Positions 19,701 through 27,503 of a DNA stretch of 64,000 nucleotides are shown in pieces. This stretch comes from an uncultured Subdoligranulum sp. (GTDB lineage: Bacteria; Bacillota; Clostridia; Oscillospirales; Ruminococcaceae), in NCBI GenBank assembly GCA_900545545.1, contig UQZO01000012.1, positions 5,768 to 69,767 of the forward strand, written 5' to 3'. How positions within the stretch are numbered: the first letter of the stretch is position 1; each line of letters starts with the position of its first letter. The notes beneath the pieces were generated by a model that was not told the origin of the DNA, searched no databases, and saw nothing but the letters and a program-made list of their open reading frames with translations. Both the position numbers and the translations under genes were made by a program.

Positions 19701-22700
19701 CCGTATACTGCAGGGCACCGGCATCCCCGGGCATCCGGCCCGCCACAGACAGGGTCTGCTCGCCGGTCAGGGTATAGCGATGCTGCGCGTTCATGGTTTC
19801 CAGCGCGGGGGCGGCAGCCTTGGCCACCGTTACCTCCAGGGACTGGGGTTCGCTGTCCGTATGGTTTCCGTCGCCTTCCACCTTATACCAGACGGTATAG
19901 GTGCCGGCCTGGGTGGCCGTGGGCAGTTCCGCCGTAAAGGGACCGTCGGCACTCAGGCTGTACACCAGCGTGCCGCCTTCGGCTTCGCCGGGCTGCACCA
20001 GTACCAGGGCACCGCCGTTGTAGGTGAGTTTGCTTTCGGCCACAGGTTTGGCCGTCACACCGGCTTGCGCCGCACCGATGGAAACCGTTACCGGCACATT
20101 GTCCGCCACAGCGTCCAACGTGTAGCAATCGGCTTTTTCGCCGGTGAGCGCCAGGCCTTCCAGCTTGATGCGGTCATAGTCGCCCGCCTCGGTGCCGGGC
20201 AGCGTGCCCTTGACCTTGCTCAGGTCCACTGCGACACCGTCATCCGCCACCACGCCGTCCAGCGTAACGCCGGTCACCACAACATCGGCGGTGCCGTCGT
20301 AGGGTTTATCCTGGGCGGTGGCTGCGGTGACGGTCAGTGCCTTGGCCTGCGCCGTGGTATCGGCCGTAGCCGTGGCGGGCGCGTATTGGCCGTCGCTTTC
20401 CTTGGTGGCGGTGACGGTGATGGGGCCTACGCCGGTCACCGTCAGGGTGCCGTTGTCCTGAATCTGGGCCGCGCCGGTGACAATCCACTGCACCGCACCG
20501 GTCCCGCTGCCGCCTTGGGCCGTCAGGGCGATGGTATCGCCGAAGGTGACGGTTTCGGGCAGGCCGACCACCGTCAGCGCATCCTGCGCCGGCAGCGGCG
20601 GAACATTGGAATAGGTATTATCGTAGTAATAGACGATGGGAACTTCTTTCGTACGTATCGGCATCGCGGTCATATCTTCGCGCACAAACTGGCGCCAGAC
20701 CACATCCTCGTTGGAAAGGCCGTGGTTCAGCTTGTAGGTCACTTCGCCGGAATAGAACTCATCGCGCGTTCTGCTTTCGGCGCCGCTGCCACCGTTGCCG
20801 ATGCCGGTACCGGCAGCGGTATCCATATAGTAGCAGTTTTCCACCGTGCCGGAGCTGAGATTGCGGCCCACAATGCCGCCGGCGTTCGGGGCGCTGCCCG
20901 TCACCACGCCGGTGCTGTAGCAGTCACGGACGGTGCCGTAGTTGGCACCGCTGATACCGCCCGCCGCGGTGTTGCCCTGGATGGTGCCGGAGTTGTCGCA
21001 GTTTTCCACCGTACCGCTGTAGATGACACCGCAGATGCCGCCTGCACCGGAATTGTTGTTGGTGATTTCTGCACGATTGCTGCACAGGCGGATGGTACCG
21101 CCGGTGAGGGATGCGCAGATACCGGCTGCCGCCATGTCGGTGCTCTTCACCCAGCCATGGACGGTCACCCGCTCCACGATACCGCCGGCGCCCACGGTGC
21201 CGAACAAGGCACCCTCGTCCTGCGTGTCGACGTTGAGCTCATAGATAAAGTTGTCCTGGCCGTCAAAATGGCCGGTATACTCGGTATCCACGCCGATGGG
21301 GGTCCATTCCCGCTTGTTCAGGTGGATGGTGCCGGTAAGTACCGCATCCGCTGCCGCATCCTGCGCGTCGAAGTCCGCATGGGTCGTATCGCCGTTGACC
21401 AGCGCCGCAAACCAGAACAGGTTGCCGGCGTTGCTGAGCTGATAGACACCGTTTACCTCGGTAGCCGGCTGATACTCGCCGCAGGCGCAGAAGCCCTCCT
21501 CCGTAAAGGTATGGGTATGCACATAGCTGGGGTCATAGTCGTCGGCCGACAGCGTCAGGGGACCGTCGCCGTAAAGATTCAAGGTGTTGGGGTCGTAGGT
21601 ATATTGAATGGTGCCGCTCTTCACGGTGGCCGTGTAGCCCTGCTCCACGCTGCCCGTTGCACCGGCCATGAACAGCTGATCGGGGTAGCCGATGGTGCCG
21701 CTGTCGCAGTTGGTTACGTCCACCAGATAATTCAGGCCGTCCACGGGAACGATGTTCCACATATGCAGGCCCGCCCCGGTGCCGCCGTCCATCAGGCCGG
21801 TAACGGTGTAGCAATTGATGCCCGACATATCGCACAGATACTGGAACGCCTTGGAATAGCCTTCGCAGACCACGTTGGTGCTGGCATCCCCGTCAAACAC
21901 ATAGACCAGCTGCCAGGGATCGCCGTAGGAGGCGCCGCCATTGGCCGCATCGGTATTGTAGGAGGTGCTTGCGCAGATGGCGTCCCTGTAGGCCACCAGT
22001 TTCTCGTAGTCGGATTTGCCCGCATTATCCGCCACGATCTGCCCGGCGTTTTCCATGGCATCTTGCGCAGACTGAATCCGGGCGGAATCGAAATCATAGA
22101 CGGAGGCGCCCACCTTGCGGTAATCCTCCGCCACGACCATATTGATCTTTAAGCCCGACACTGCTACACCGTCCCGGGCCGGGGTCTGGGTGTAACCATA
22201 CCTGTAACTGAGCGCCGTCCCCGCCTCACTTTGGAAGGTCTTGTCAAACCAGTACAGGTCCGCAGGGCAGTCGACCAGCAGGCAGTTCAGAATTTTACTG
22301 AGGTCGATGGTCTGCCCCATTTTGTCCCCAACCGCCTGGCCGAGGTTGGCATCCTCCCAGCCGGAAATGCCCAGTTCTGCAAAGGTCCAGCTGAGCTGAA
22401 GGTCTGTGGGGATTTCGTAGGCGCTGTTTGCCTCACCGGCAGCGGCGCGTTTGGCAAAGTCTTTGAGCGTATCATAGACGATCTTCTCGTGCTCATTCAG
22501 CACGCCCGCCGTCTCGCCCCAGTTGGCCAGGGGCGCAACGCCGGACTCCCCGTACAGAAGCTGCTGCAGATAGGTTTCGAACAGCTCGTCGTTGTCGGGG
22601 GCGTCCACATCCGACAAATCCGCCTGGATCTCATCGGTATAGATATTCTGTTGTTGTTCGGAGGCAGAAGAATCCGGTGTTTTTGCCGGCGTTTCCTGCG

Positions 22701-22863
22701 GGGCAGCCGTTTCCGCTGTCGAAGCCGCAGAGACGTCCGAGGATTCCGTCTGCTCGCTCTGTGTGGATGCTGCCGGGTTGACGGTGTCTTCCAGTGCATA
22801 GACCGGCATGGAGCCGCACAGGACCGACAACGCCAGCAGCGCGCTGAGCAATCGTTTTTTCAT
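16723..22863 (-). CDS. Large cell-wall-anchored surface protein with transglutaminase-like, GLUG and MBG/YDG-type repeats
   Basis: A 2046-residue exported protein. The order is signal peptide (1-23), Ser/Thr/Ala/Glu-rich spacer (about 24-75), and a transglutaminase/cysteine-protease-like domain (about 130-420) with a plausible triad Cys333 (VVCEGYSKAF), His367 (GLHMWNIV), Asp382 (YLVDVTNC). GLUG-type repeats follow (about 580-700, GGICGVIYSGTVENC and relatives), then some 1,000 residues of Ig-like, MBG and YDG-type beta repeats (KPYDGTADV, KVYDATTDA). Near the end are a CPAC/CDHC zinc ribbon (about 1955-1975) and a sorting signal: AQTGDE, a hydrophobic helix and KRKRR. The start at 22863 is chosen because the signal peptide begins there. 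Adhesion or matrix processing is inferred. Confidence 0.85.
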   Translation of the reverse strand: MKKRLLSALLALSVLCGSMPVYALEDTVNPAASTQSEQTESSDVSAASTAETAAPQETPAKTPDSSASEQQQNIYTDEIQADLSDVDAPDNDELFETYLQQLLYGESGVAPLANWGETAGVLNEHEKIVYDTLKDFAKRAAAGEANSAYEIPTDLQLSWTFAELGISGWEDANLGQAVGDKMGQTIDLSKILNCLLVDCPADLYWFDKTFQSEAGTALSYRYGYTQTPARDGVAVSGLKINMVVAEDYRKVGASVYDFDSARIQSAQDAMENAGQIVADNAGKSDYEKLVAYRDAICASTSYNTDAANGGASYGDPWQLVYVFDGDASTNVVCEGYSKAFQYLCDMSGINCYTVTGLMDGGTGAGLHMWNIVPVDGLNYLVDVTNCDSGTIGYPDQLFMAGATGSVEQGYTATVKSGTIQYTYDPNTLNLYGDGPLTLSADDYDPSYVHTHTFTEEGFCACGEYQPATEVNGVYQLSNAGNLFWFAALVNGDTTHADFDAQDAAADAVLTGTIHLNKREWTPIGVDTEYTGHFDGQDNFIYELNVDTQDEGALFGTVGAGGIVERVTVHGWVKSTDMAAAGICASLTGGTIRLCSNRAEITNNNSGAGGICGVIYSGTVENCDNSGTIQGNTAAGGISGANYGTVRDCYSTGVVTGSAPNAGGIVGRNLSSGTVENCYYMDTAAGTGIGNGGSGAESRTRDEFYSGEVTYKLNHGLSNEDVVWRQFVREDMTAMPIRTKEVPIVYYYDNTYSNVPPLPAQDALTVVGLPETVTFGDTIALTAQGGSGTGAVQWIVTGAAQIQDNGTLTVTGVGPITVTATKESDGQYAPATATADTTAQAKALTVTAATAQDKPYDGTADVVVTGVTLDGVVADDGVAVDLSKVKGTLPGTEAGDYDRIKLEGLALTGEKADCYTLDAVADNVPVTVSIGAAQAGVTAKPVAESKLTYNGGALVLVQPGEAEGGTLVYSLSADGPFTAELPTATQAGTYTVWYKVEGDGNHTDSEPQSLEVTVAKAAAPALETMNAQHRYTLTGEQTLSVAGRMPGDAGALQYTADAKTDAKGLVSDWSVAEDGTVRYTLTGAGAAEDTATLTVKIGSENYADATVQIVLTMTAREVPTGTVDPITHPYDGKAVAASEISGTMSVPGTWSWKDEAPVNVPESGSYTVLFTPDDDKQYAPVEMTVQVTITKVLAAVAEEPQLVQDLTYNGEPQTLVTAGAAEGGQMQYAIEKEGPYQLALPTATDAGTYEVWYIVIGDENHENIGTTQIGTVTIAKADPDPETPTGLTATYGDTLADVQLPEGWTWNDPAQSVGDAGSKSFAATFSGDGNYNPLEKELTVTVAARDLAGAEVTLSETVFTYNGQAQKPEVTAVTLEGASLQAGDYTVAFDGEAVHAGTVTVTVTGTGNYTGTVSTTYTIAQKAVEAVVTVADKVYDATTDAVVSATVETGVAGDTITISGLTGTFDEPNVGEARTVRINTGAAQIVGAQDYNVTIPQSATAAITPAAFRYTVADQQVRIGNGMDTVNAADTANGVASEKVNGTLTWYQDEAHTQPVDAAFRFAGKAQDIVTLYWVFTPAAEETNYTTEALNGSANFTLAEKEVPQIQVEGLSKMYDGRTLALEDLQKSTNVGGTWAFAEGTPEVKSVGDYTVTLTFTPDDTQNYATASVAVPVSIAKRPVVVRLQLTSNRITVGDPLPAASVEYYGVVEGESLVPGVQPVITGLPEKAEPGVHPVRLANADAMKQAIEALDAAKNYEVAFIDAVELTINEAAVLPGSDEQYRLEATPGVEEVPESLIAAGLETETEIFDTMYKVASRQLPGTTPENTELHDVKLFVSTDGGSTWAEATPDNFPEEGLTVTLPYPEGTNASDYDFAVTHMFTVAMNGKTPGQVETPAVTKTAEGIRFTVTSLSPITLSWKVSEKTSGGASGDQGSTASSAAPSATPAPSGSTPYYTCPACGYHDWTATDAGYRCDHCGYLESVKQLSGYGNVEGVYEPKSGSKTAAGASTIAQTGDESHPMLWAVVMFASAAALCGLALCKRKRRNER

Positions 22864-22992
22864 GGTCTTTCCCCTTTTCTGCCCCGGCTGGAACGGCATT
22901 CTCCCCCGGCGGCATCGTTCTCGGCTGCTTTGCCCGCCCGGGCGGCAGGGTATTTGTCCCGGGCAACCGCAGACAAAGCATCGATTGGTATC

Positions 22993-23021
22993 ATTTTACC
23001 ACGATTCAATTGATTTGTGAA
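22993..23021 (-). promoter_or_regulatory. Sigma-A promoter of the surface protein gene
   Basis: On the minus strand TTCACA (23016-23021) and TAAAAT (22993-22998) are 17 bp apart. The leader of about 125 nt before the start codon is long and GC-rich; no riboswitch was recognised in it. Confidence 0.65.
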
Positions 23022-23048
23022 TGTACAGAATACACAGATTTTGCACTA

Positions 23049-23096
23049 AAAAAGTATTCCGATACATCTTTTTGGGATGTATCGGAATATTTTTTC
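23049..23096. terminator. Terminator after the sigma operon
   Basis: TATTCCGATACATC (23055-23068) pairs with its complement (23076-23089), with A and T runs on the two sides. It ends the minus-strand sigma/anti-sigma operon just after its last stop codon. Confidence 0.88.
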
Positions 23097-23098
23097 AT

Positions 23099-23881
23099 TT
23101 ATTCTACTTGTGCCGCCGCCACCGGGCCGGATTCCAGCAATCCGTTCTGGATGGCTTCGTGGCTGCTGTACCGGCGGTTATACTCATCCAGGGAGTACAT
23201 GGGCACCAGCGTCACATCGTAGTAGGTCACCGGCAGGTCGTTTGCCTCCATCACCTGTTTGACGGTGCGCAGCACACTGTCCAGGTCCTCCTGGGCGGGA
23301 GCTCCCTGCCACAGTACCTGCATGCAGACGCGGCTGGGCACCTTTTGCAGCAGGGATACATCAAAAGACCCGTCCAGCGGGAAGTTTTCCGCATAGTTGC
23401 CGGGCACCGAGCGCCCCGCGCCTTCCCCGTCCGGCTCCCAGGCCAGGTCCAGTTCCACTGTGCGCATCTCGGGGCCATAGTTGCCGCTCAGTACCAGTTC
23501 CGGGGCGTCCTTGGCCATGGCAGCGGCAATAAGATCGGCGCCTTCTTCCCCCATGCGATAGCAGGTATTCCAGCGGTTTTCCACCTGTTCTTCGGCACGG
23601 TCCTCGGTAAAGAGCCAGAAATCCGTGATCACATCAAAATGCGTATCGGTACTGGTTGTGGACTGCACCGTTACCCCATAGTTGAAAAACTGCCCGCTGT
23701 AGCTGGAGCTTACATAGAATTCCTGCTCCGGGTAAAGAGTTTCGGCCCGGTGCAGCGCCCGCCACTCCGCCCAGGCACGGCTGACGGGGTCGCCGGTGAC
23801 GGCATCCACCGCCAGCAACAGACAAAGAATAATCAGAATGCCCGCCGCACCGGCCAGGCGTTTTTTCGTCTTGGTTTTCAT
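23099..23881 (-). CDS. Membrane-anchored extracytoplasmic protein of the ECF sigma operon, unknown function
   Basis: A 260-residue protein with a Lys/Arg-rich N terminus, one membrane helix (about 8-27, LAGAAGILIILCLLLAVDAV) and a soluble outer domain of about 230 residues with no motif I recognise. The ATG at 23881 overlaps the stop of the anti-sigma factor gene (ATGA), and it is the last gene of the three-gene operon. By position it may be a sensor, an anti-sigma modulator or an effector of the response. The upstream extension of the frame (20 residues) overlaps the previous gene and lacks a ribosome binding site. There is no lipobox. Confidence 0.6.
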   Translation of the reverse strand: MKTKTKKRLAGAAGILIILCLLLAVDAVTGDPVSRAWAEWRALHRAETLYPEQEFYVSSSYSGQFFNYGVTVQSTTSTDTHFDVITDFWLFTEDRAEEQVENRWNTCYRMGEEGADLIAAAMAKDAPELVLSGNYGPEMRTVELDLAWEPDGEGAGRSVPGNYAENFPLDGSFDVSLLQKVPSRVCMQVLWQGAPAQEDLDSVLRTVKQVMEANDLPVTYYDVTLVPMYSLDEYNRRYSSHEAIQNGLLESGPVAAAQVE

Positions 23882-24462
23882 TTTGTCTTTCCTCCAAAGG
23901 CGTATTTGAGCAAAGCAGCAGCCAGCGCGCCGATCAGACAAAGCGCCGCCACTACGGCAGCCCCTGCCAGAGCAGAGACGATCCAGGCGATGGTGCCGCT
24001 GGGTTCCGGCACAAAGTACCGGCGGGTATCCACCAGATTGAACACCGCCCAGAGCACCGCGGCCAGCGGCGGTATCGCCCGCCAGACCCGGCCGCCCATC
24101 CAGTAGGTGAAGCCGCTGACGAAGGGGAAAATCAGCACAAAAAGCAGCCCGTTGAGAAACTGAAGGCGGCTGCTGGCCATCCCCCAGATCAGCCCGCAGG
24201 CAATAAATGTCAGCAGCCAGCCGTTGACCCGGTCCCGCAGCTTGCGCACGACTTTTTCATCGTCGGGCAGCGGGGCAGGGGCGGGATTCTCCCCCGCTTC
24301 GGGCCAGAGGGCCCGGCAAGCTTCGCAATGTTGCAGGTGGGCGCGGACCGCGGCCTCGCTCTCGGGGCTGGCCACGCCGTCCTGCACCAGCGGCAGCAGG
24401 TCGCGGCAGATCTCACAGGGCAGTGTCACGGGGGGTTCGGGGATCTTTTTCGGTTCGGACAT
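23878..24462 (-). CDS. Zinc-finger (zf-HC2) membrane anti-sigma factor
   Basis: A 194-residue protein. The N-terminal cytoplasmic part carries CEICRDLLPLVQDGVASPESEAAVRAHLQHCEACRALW, the Cys/His-x3-Cys-x2-Cys zinc-binding fold of ZAS anti-sigma domains that mask ECF sigma factors. Four or five hydrophobic segments follow (about 90-190), so it is a polytopic sensor rather than a single-span RsiW type. The ATG at 24462 overlaps the environment of the sigma stop (2 bp apart) and follows GGAGGGG. Release of the sigma factor on an envelope signal is the expected mechanism. Confidence 0.85.
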   Translation of the reverse strand: MSEPKKIPEPPVTLPCEICRDLLPLVQDGVASPESEAAVRAHLQHCEACRALWPEAGENPAPAPLPDDEKVVRKLRDRVNGWLLTFIACGLIWGMASSRLQFLNGLLFVLIFPFVSGFTYWMGGRVWRAIPPLAAVLWAVFNLVDTRRYFVPEPSGTIAWIVSALAGAAVVAALCLIGALAAALLKYAFGGKTK

Positions 24463-24463
24463 A

Positions 24464-24967
24464 TCAGTACCCCTCCTTTTGCAGAATTTGTTGCAGGGCG
24501 GTCCGGGTGCGGTGTTCCAGCACCCGCGCCGAAGATTCGGTGATTTGCAATTGCCGGGCGATCTCGGTATAGGCATAGCCCTGGGCCCGCAGTTCTACCA
24601 CCTGCCGCGCCCGGGGGTTCATCCCCTCCAGGGCCTGCCGTACCCGTTCCAGGGCGCGGCGGGCGTCGGTGATTTCGGCCAGGGTATCCTGCCCGAGGCA
24701 TCGCTCCAGCATGGCCTCGGGGTCATCCAGGCTGACGGTATCCCGCCGTTTGCGCAGGCTTTCCAGCCAGATGTTGCGGGCGATGCCGAAGAGCCAGGTT
24801 TTCACCCCGCAGTCTCCCCGGAAGGTGGGCAGCCGCCGCAAAGCCCGCAGAAAAGTTTCGCTGAGCAGGTCCTCGGCCTCGGCCGTATCGTGGGTGAGGT
24901 GGCATAAGTAACGGTAGAGGTCGGCGCGGTACAAGGTGTACAGCGTTTCCAGTTCCGGCAGCTTCAC
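24464..24967 (-). CDS. ECF-type RNA polymerase sigma factor
   Basis: A 167-residue two-domain sigma-70 protein. The sigma2 part is LYTLYRADLYRYLCHLTHDTAEAEDLLSETFLRALRRLPTFRGDCGVKTWLFGIARNIW, including the DLLSETF core-binding and GVKTWLFGIARN -10-binding regions. The sigma4 part is PRARQVVELRAQGYAYTEIARQLQITESSARVLEHRTRTAL, a helix-turn-helix for the -35 box. The start is a GTG at 24967 behind AAAGGAGG; upstream residues of the longer frame are not sigma-like. It is the first gene of the sigma / anti-sigma / membrane protein operon and probably autoregulates. Confidence 0.92.
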   Translation of the reverse strand: MKLPELETLYTLYRADLYRYLCHLTHDTAEAEDLLSETFLRALRRLPTFRGDCGVKTWLFGIARNIWLESLRKRRDTVSLDDPEAMLERCLGQDTLAEITDARRALERVRQALEGMNPRARQVVELRAQGYAYTEIARQLQITESSARVLEHRTRTALQQILQKEGY

Positions 24968-25051
24968 GGGCGGTTCGCCTCCTTTCGGTGGGATTTCAGG
25001 CGCCTTACATTCTATTGGTGGCAAAAGGTGCGCCGATGTTACACCTTTTTG

Positions 25052-25083
25052 CAAAAAAATTCCCGGGCCAGCAGGTCCGGGAA
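25052..25083 (-). terminator. Terminator after the SLC13-like transporter
   Basis: TTCCCGG(G) (25060-25067) pairs with (T)CCGGGAA (25076-25083); seven T follow on the minus strand. Confidence 0.8.
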
Positions 25084-25090
25084 GTATTGG

Positions 25091-26224
25091 TTACAGAATC
25101 CAGTTGAGCACCAGCAGCAGTGCCAGCATCCCCACGTTGCACACCGTGAACCAGACAAGGTAGGTGTTGCGGCGTTCGGGGCTGTTCTGGGCCACCAGCT
25201 TGTAGGAGATGAGGCTGGCCATAGAGGCGATGAGGGTACCGAGGCCCCCCAGATTGCAGCCGATGAGCAGACCCTTCCAGTCCTGGGTAAAGCCGGAGAG
25301 CAGCAGTGCGGCGGGCACGTTGCTGATGACCTGGCTGGCCAGCACCGACACCGCCACCACGTGGCCATCCAGCACTGAAGCGATGAAATCCTTGAACCAG
25401 CCGACGCTGCCCAGGTTGCCGATGAAGATAAAGAAGGCAATGAAGGTGCCCAGCAGCGAATAGTCCACCTTGGCCAGCACACCCCGGTCATAGAACAGCA
25501 AAAACACCGCGGTGATGGCCGCGATGACCAGCGGCGGCAGCACATCGAAGATGCCCAAAAGGCAGAGGGCAAACCCGGCGCCGTAGACCGCCAGCGTGCG
25601 GGGCGGGGCCAGTTTGCTTTGCACGGTGGCAGCCTGTACCGGCACCGACTCGCACCGCAAAATCAGCAGCGCCAGACAGACCGCCGACAGCAGCGCATAG
25701 GGCAGCATGAGCCCCACCAGCTCAAAAAAGGACATACCGGATTTTGTGTAGAGATAGAGGTTCTGGGGGTTGCCCATAGGGGTGAGCATACTGCCCAGGT
25801 TGGCAGCCACCGTCTGCAATACCACCAGCGGCACCACCAGCCAGTCCTGCCCGGCCATATGCAGCACCACCAGCGCAAAGGGCACAAAGGTGATGAGGGA
25901 TACATCGTTGGTGATGACCATGCTGCAGAAAAAAGGCAGGAACACCAGCACAAACAGCATCTTGCGGGTGGTGTCGGTGCGGCGCAGCAGGCAGTTGCCC
26001 AGCCAGACGAAGAGCCCGGCTTTCTGGAAGCCCTTCATCACCGCCATCAGGCTGAAGAGCATGGCCAGGGTCTCCCAGTCGATATACCCCGCGTAGGCCG
26101 CACTGGGCGGGTTGAAGGCCACCGACACGATGGCCAGTACCGCCGCAATACACAGTACCGTTTCCTGCTTGAAAAAGGCAGCGCACCGCTGCCCGAATCC
26201 GCTTTTCATCTTCCTATGCCTCAT
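25091..26224 (-). CDS. SLC13/ArsB-NhaD superfamily ion transporter
   Basis: A 377-residue polytopic protein (about ten helices). Family segments include SMVITNDVSLITFVPFALVVL and NLGSMLTPMGNPQNLYLY, the paired re-entrant motifs that hold the substrate in the ArsB/NhaD/CitT superfamily, and the second-half counterparts FIFIGNLGSV and ASQVISNVPAALLLSGF. Substrates in the superfamily range from dicarboxylates and citrate to arsenite and Na+; they cannot be told apart here. There is no arsenic cluster. It is monocistronic with a consensus promoter. The start at 26224 is likely, with a second ATG at 26209 possible. Confidence 0.82.
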   Translation of the reverse strand: MRHRKMKSGFGQRCAAFFKQETVLCIAAVLAIVSVAFNPPSAAYAGYIDWETLAMLFSLMAVMKGFQKAGLFVWLGNCLLRRTDTTRKMLFVLVFLPFFCSMVITNDVSLITFVPFALVVLHMAGQDWLVVPLVVLQTVAANLGSMLTPMGNPQNLYLYTKSGMSFFELVGLMLPYALLSAVCLALLILRCESVPVQAATVQSKLAPPRTLAVYGAGFALCLLGIFDVLPPLVIAAITAVFLLFYDRGVLAKVDYSLLGTFIAFFIFIGNLGSVGWFKDFIASVLDGHVVAVSVLASQVISNVPAALLLSGFTQDWKGLLIGCNLGGLGTLIASMASLISYKLVAQNSPERRNTYLVWFTVCNVGMLALLLVLNWIL

Positions 26225-26246
26225 TTACAACCAAATTTCCTACGGT

Positions 26247-26275
26247 ATTATAGAAAACCCGCGGCGGACTGTCAA
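26247..26275 (-). promoter_or_regulatory. Perfect-consensus sigma-A promoter of the transporter gene
   Basis: TTGACA (26270-26275) and TATAAT (26247-26252) on the minus strand with exactly 17 bp between them. The leader is only about 16 nt. Confidence 0.9.
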
Positions 26276-26287
26276 TTCTCTTTTTAC

Positions 26288-26324
26288 ACAAAAATCCCGC
26301 CGGGCATAAAGGCCCGGCGGGATT
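26288..26324 (-). terminator. Terminator of the TetR/redox operon
   Basis: AATCCCGCCGGGC (26293-26305) pairs with its complement (26312-26324); T run on the minus strand. Confidence 0.85.
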
Positions 26325-26338
26325 GGTGGTGGGGAGGA

Positions 26339-27502
26339 TTATTCAGCAGGCGGCACGTCGATTTCCATATCCGCCTGCGGGTAGGTCACACAGGGGTGAA
26401 TAAAGCCGAATTTGCGGTCGGCGGCACGGCGGCCATCCCGGCCATCGGCCACCAGGTAGTCACCGCCCAGCCATTTGCTGTGGCAGTAACCGCAGCCGCC
26501 GGCGCGGCACTTGTTGGGCGCCTGGATACCGGCACGCTCCATGGCCACCAGCAGCGTCTCATCCTCCCGGGCGGGCACGGTGCAGACCTTGTCCCGGATG
26601 TGGACGGTAAGGGTGAAGGTGCGGGGATTTTCCACATTCCGGGCACCGCAGCAGGTGGCATCCTTGCGAACTGCCTTGAGGGGCAGCCCCAGCGGGGCCA
26701 GTTCTTTCTGGATAAAGGCGTACATCGCCGCCGGGCCGCAGAGGAAGAAGGTCACCTGCTGCAGATCGGCGTACCTGGCCATCAGCTCCGCCGAGACAAA
26801 GCCGTGCTCGTAGCCTTCCCGGGTCTCATCGCTGAGAACGTAGACAACTTTCAGCACCCCCTCGGCAGCCAGGGCGTCCAGCTCGGCCTTGTAGGCCAGG
26901 TGGGCTGCGTCCCGGGCACCGTAGAAGAGTAGCATCTCGTAGGGCTCGTCCCCCTCCTTGCGGCTCTTGGCCATGGATACAAAGGGGGTGATGCCGCTGC
27001 CGCCCGCCACGCAGACGATCTGCTTGTGGTCCCGCAGCGTTTCGTAGTGGAATTCACCGGCGGGCTCGGTCATGAGAAAGCGGTCCCCCACCTTGGCCTG
27101 GCGGTTGAGGTAGTCCGAGAAGAAACCGGCGTCCTCGATGCCCAGGGTGAGTTTGTTTTCCAGCGCTTCCCGGGGGCTGGAGGAGATGGAGTAGGGGCGG
27201 CTGACCACGCTGCCCTCCACCGTGCCCTGAAGCGAGACATACTGCCCCGCCCGGAAGAAGGGGAAGGCCTCGGCGTCGGTGCGGCGGAAGGTCAGTTCGG
27301 TCATGCGGTCGGTGAGGGGGCGCACGGCGGTGACCTCCACCCCCATGCGGCCGGGATGCAGCGCCTTGGCCATCTCGTTGACACGGTAGTGCTGGGGCAG
27401 CGGCGTGTCCGCGCCGGATTCCAGCGCCTTGCGGCGGTTGGGCACCAGCTTGGTGAAGCGGAGCATATCCATAAATCCGAAGATCTGTTTCTTGAATTTC
27501 AT
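26339..27502 (-). CDS. Ferredoxin-NAD(P)+ reductase-like flavoprotein with C-terminal 2Fe-2S domain
   Basis: A 387-residue cytoplasmic electron-transfer protein. After a 45-residue N-terminal extension comes an FNR module: an FAD domain with RPYSISSSP, then an NAD(P) domain with VAGGSGITPFVSMAK and FFLCGPAAMY. A plant-type 2Fe-2S ferredoxin domain ends the chain (about 295-387), with ligands in CRAGGCGYC and the distal HPCVTYP. This layout is that of oxygenase and HCP reductases, passing electrons from NAD(P)H through FAD and the cluster to a partner. It starts 1 bp after the stop of the phytoene-desaturase-like gene, so that protein is the likely partner. The ATG at 27502 follows AAGGAGG. 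Confidence 0.9.
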   Translation of the reverse strand: MKFKKQIFGFMDMLRFTKLVPNRRKALESGADTPLPQHYRVNEMAKALHPGRMGVEVTAVRPLTDRMTELTFRRTDAEAFPFFRAGQYVSLQGTVEGSVVSRPYSISSSPREALENKLTLGIEDAGFFSDYLNRQAKVGDRFLMTEPAGEFHYETLRDHKQIVCVAGGSGITPFVSMAKSRKEGDEPYEMLLFYGARDAAHLAYKAELDALAAEGVLKVVYVLSDETREGYEHGFVSAELMARYADLQQVTFFLCGPAAMYAFIQKELAPLGLPLKAVRKDATCCGARNVENPRTFTLTVHIRDKVCTVPAREDETLLVAMERAGIQAPNKCRAGGCGYCHSKWLGGDYLVADGRDGRRAADRKFGFIHPCVTYPQADMEIDVPPAE

Positions 27503-27503
27503 A

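Noticed and set aside
16813..22152. 1779-codon open frame on the plus strand opposite the surface protein gene
   Set aside because: Low-complexity His/Gly/Arg-rich translation without domains or ribosome binding site; the minus frame has a signal peptide, domains and a sorting signal. It is a shadow caused by high GC.
16723..22863. CRISPR array or tandem DNA repeat in the surface protein gene
   Set aside because: The repeats are at protein level only (divergent Ig-like and GLUG units); no regular direct DNA repeats with spacers were seen here or elsewhere in the window.
25009..25043. ECF-type autoregulatory promoter (TGTAACA upstream of TAGAAT) before the sigma gene
   Set aside because: The two elements are 22 bp apart on the minus strand, too far for a sigma promoter, and the region also forms an AAAAGGTG/CACCTTTT hairpin; not convincing enough to annotate.
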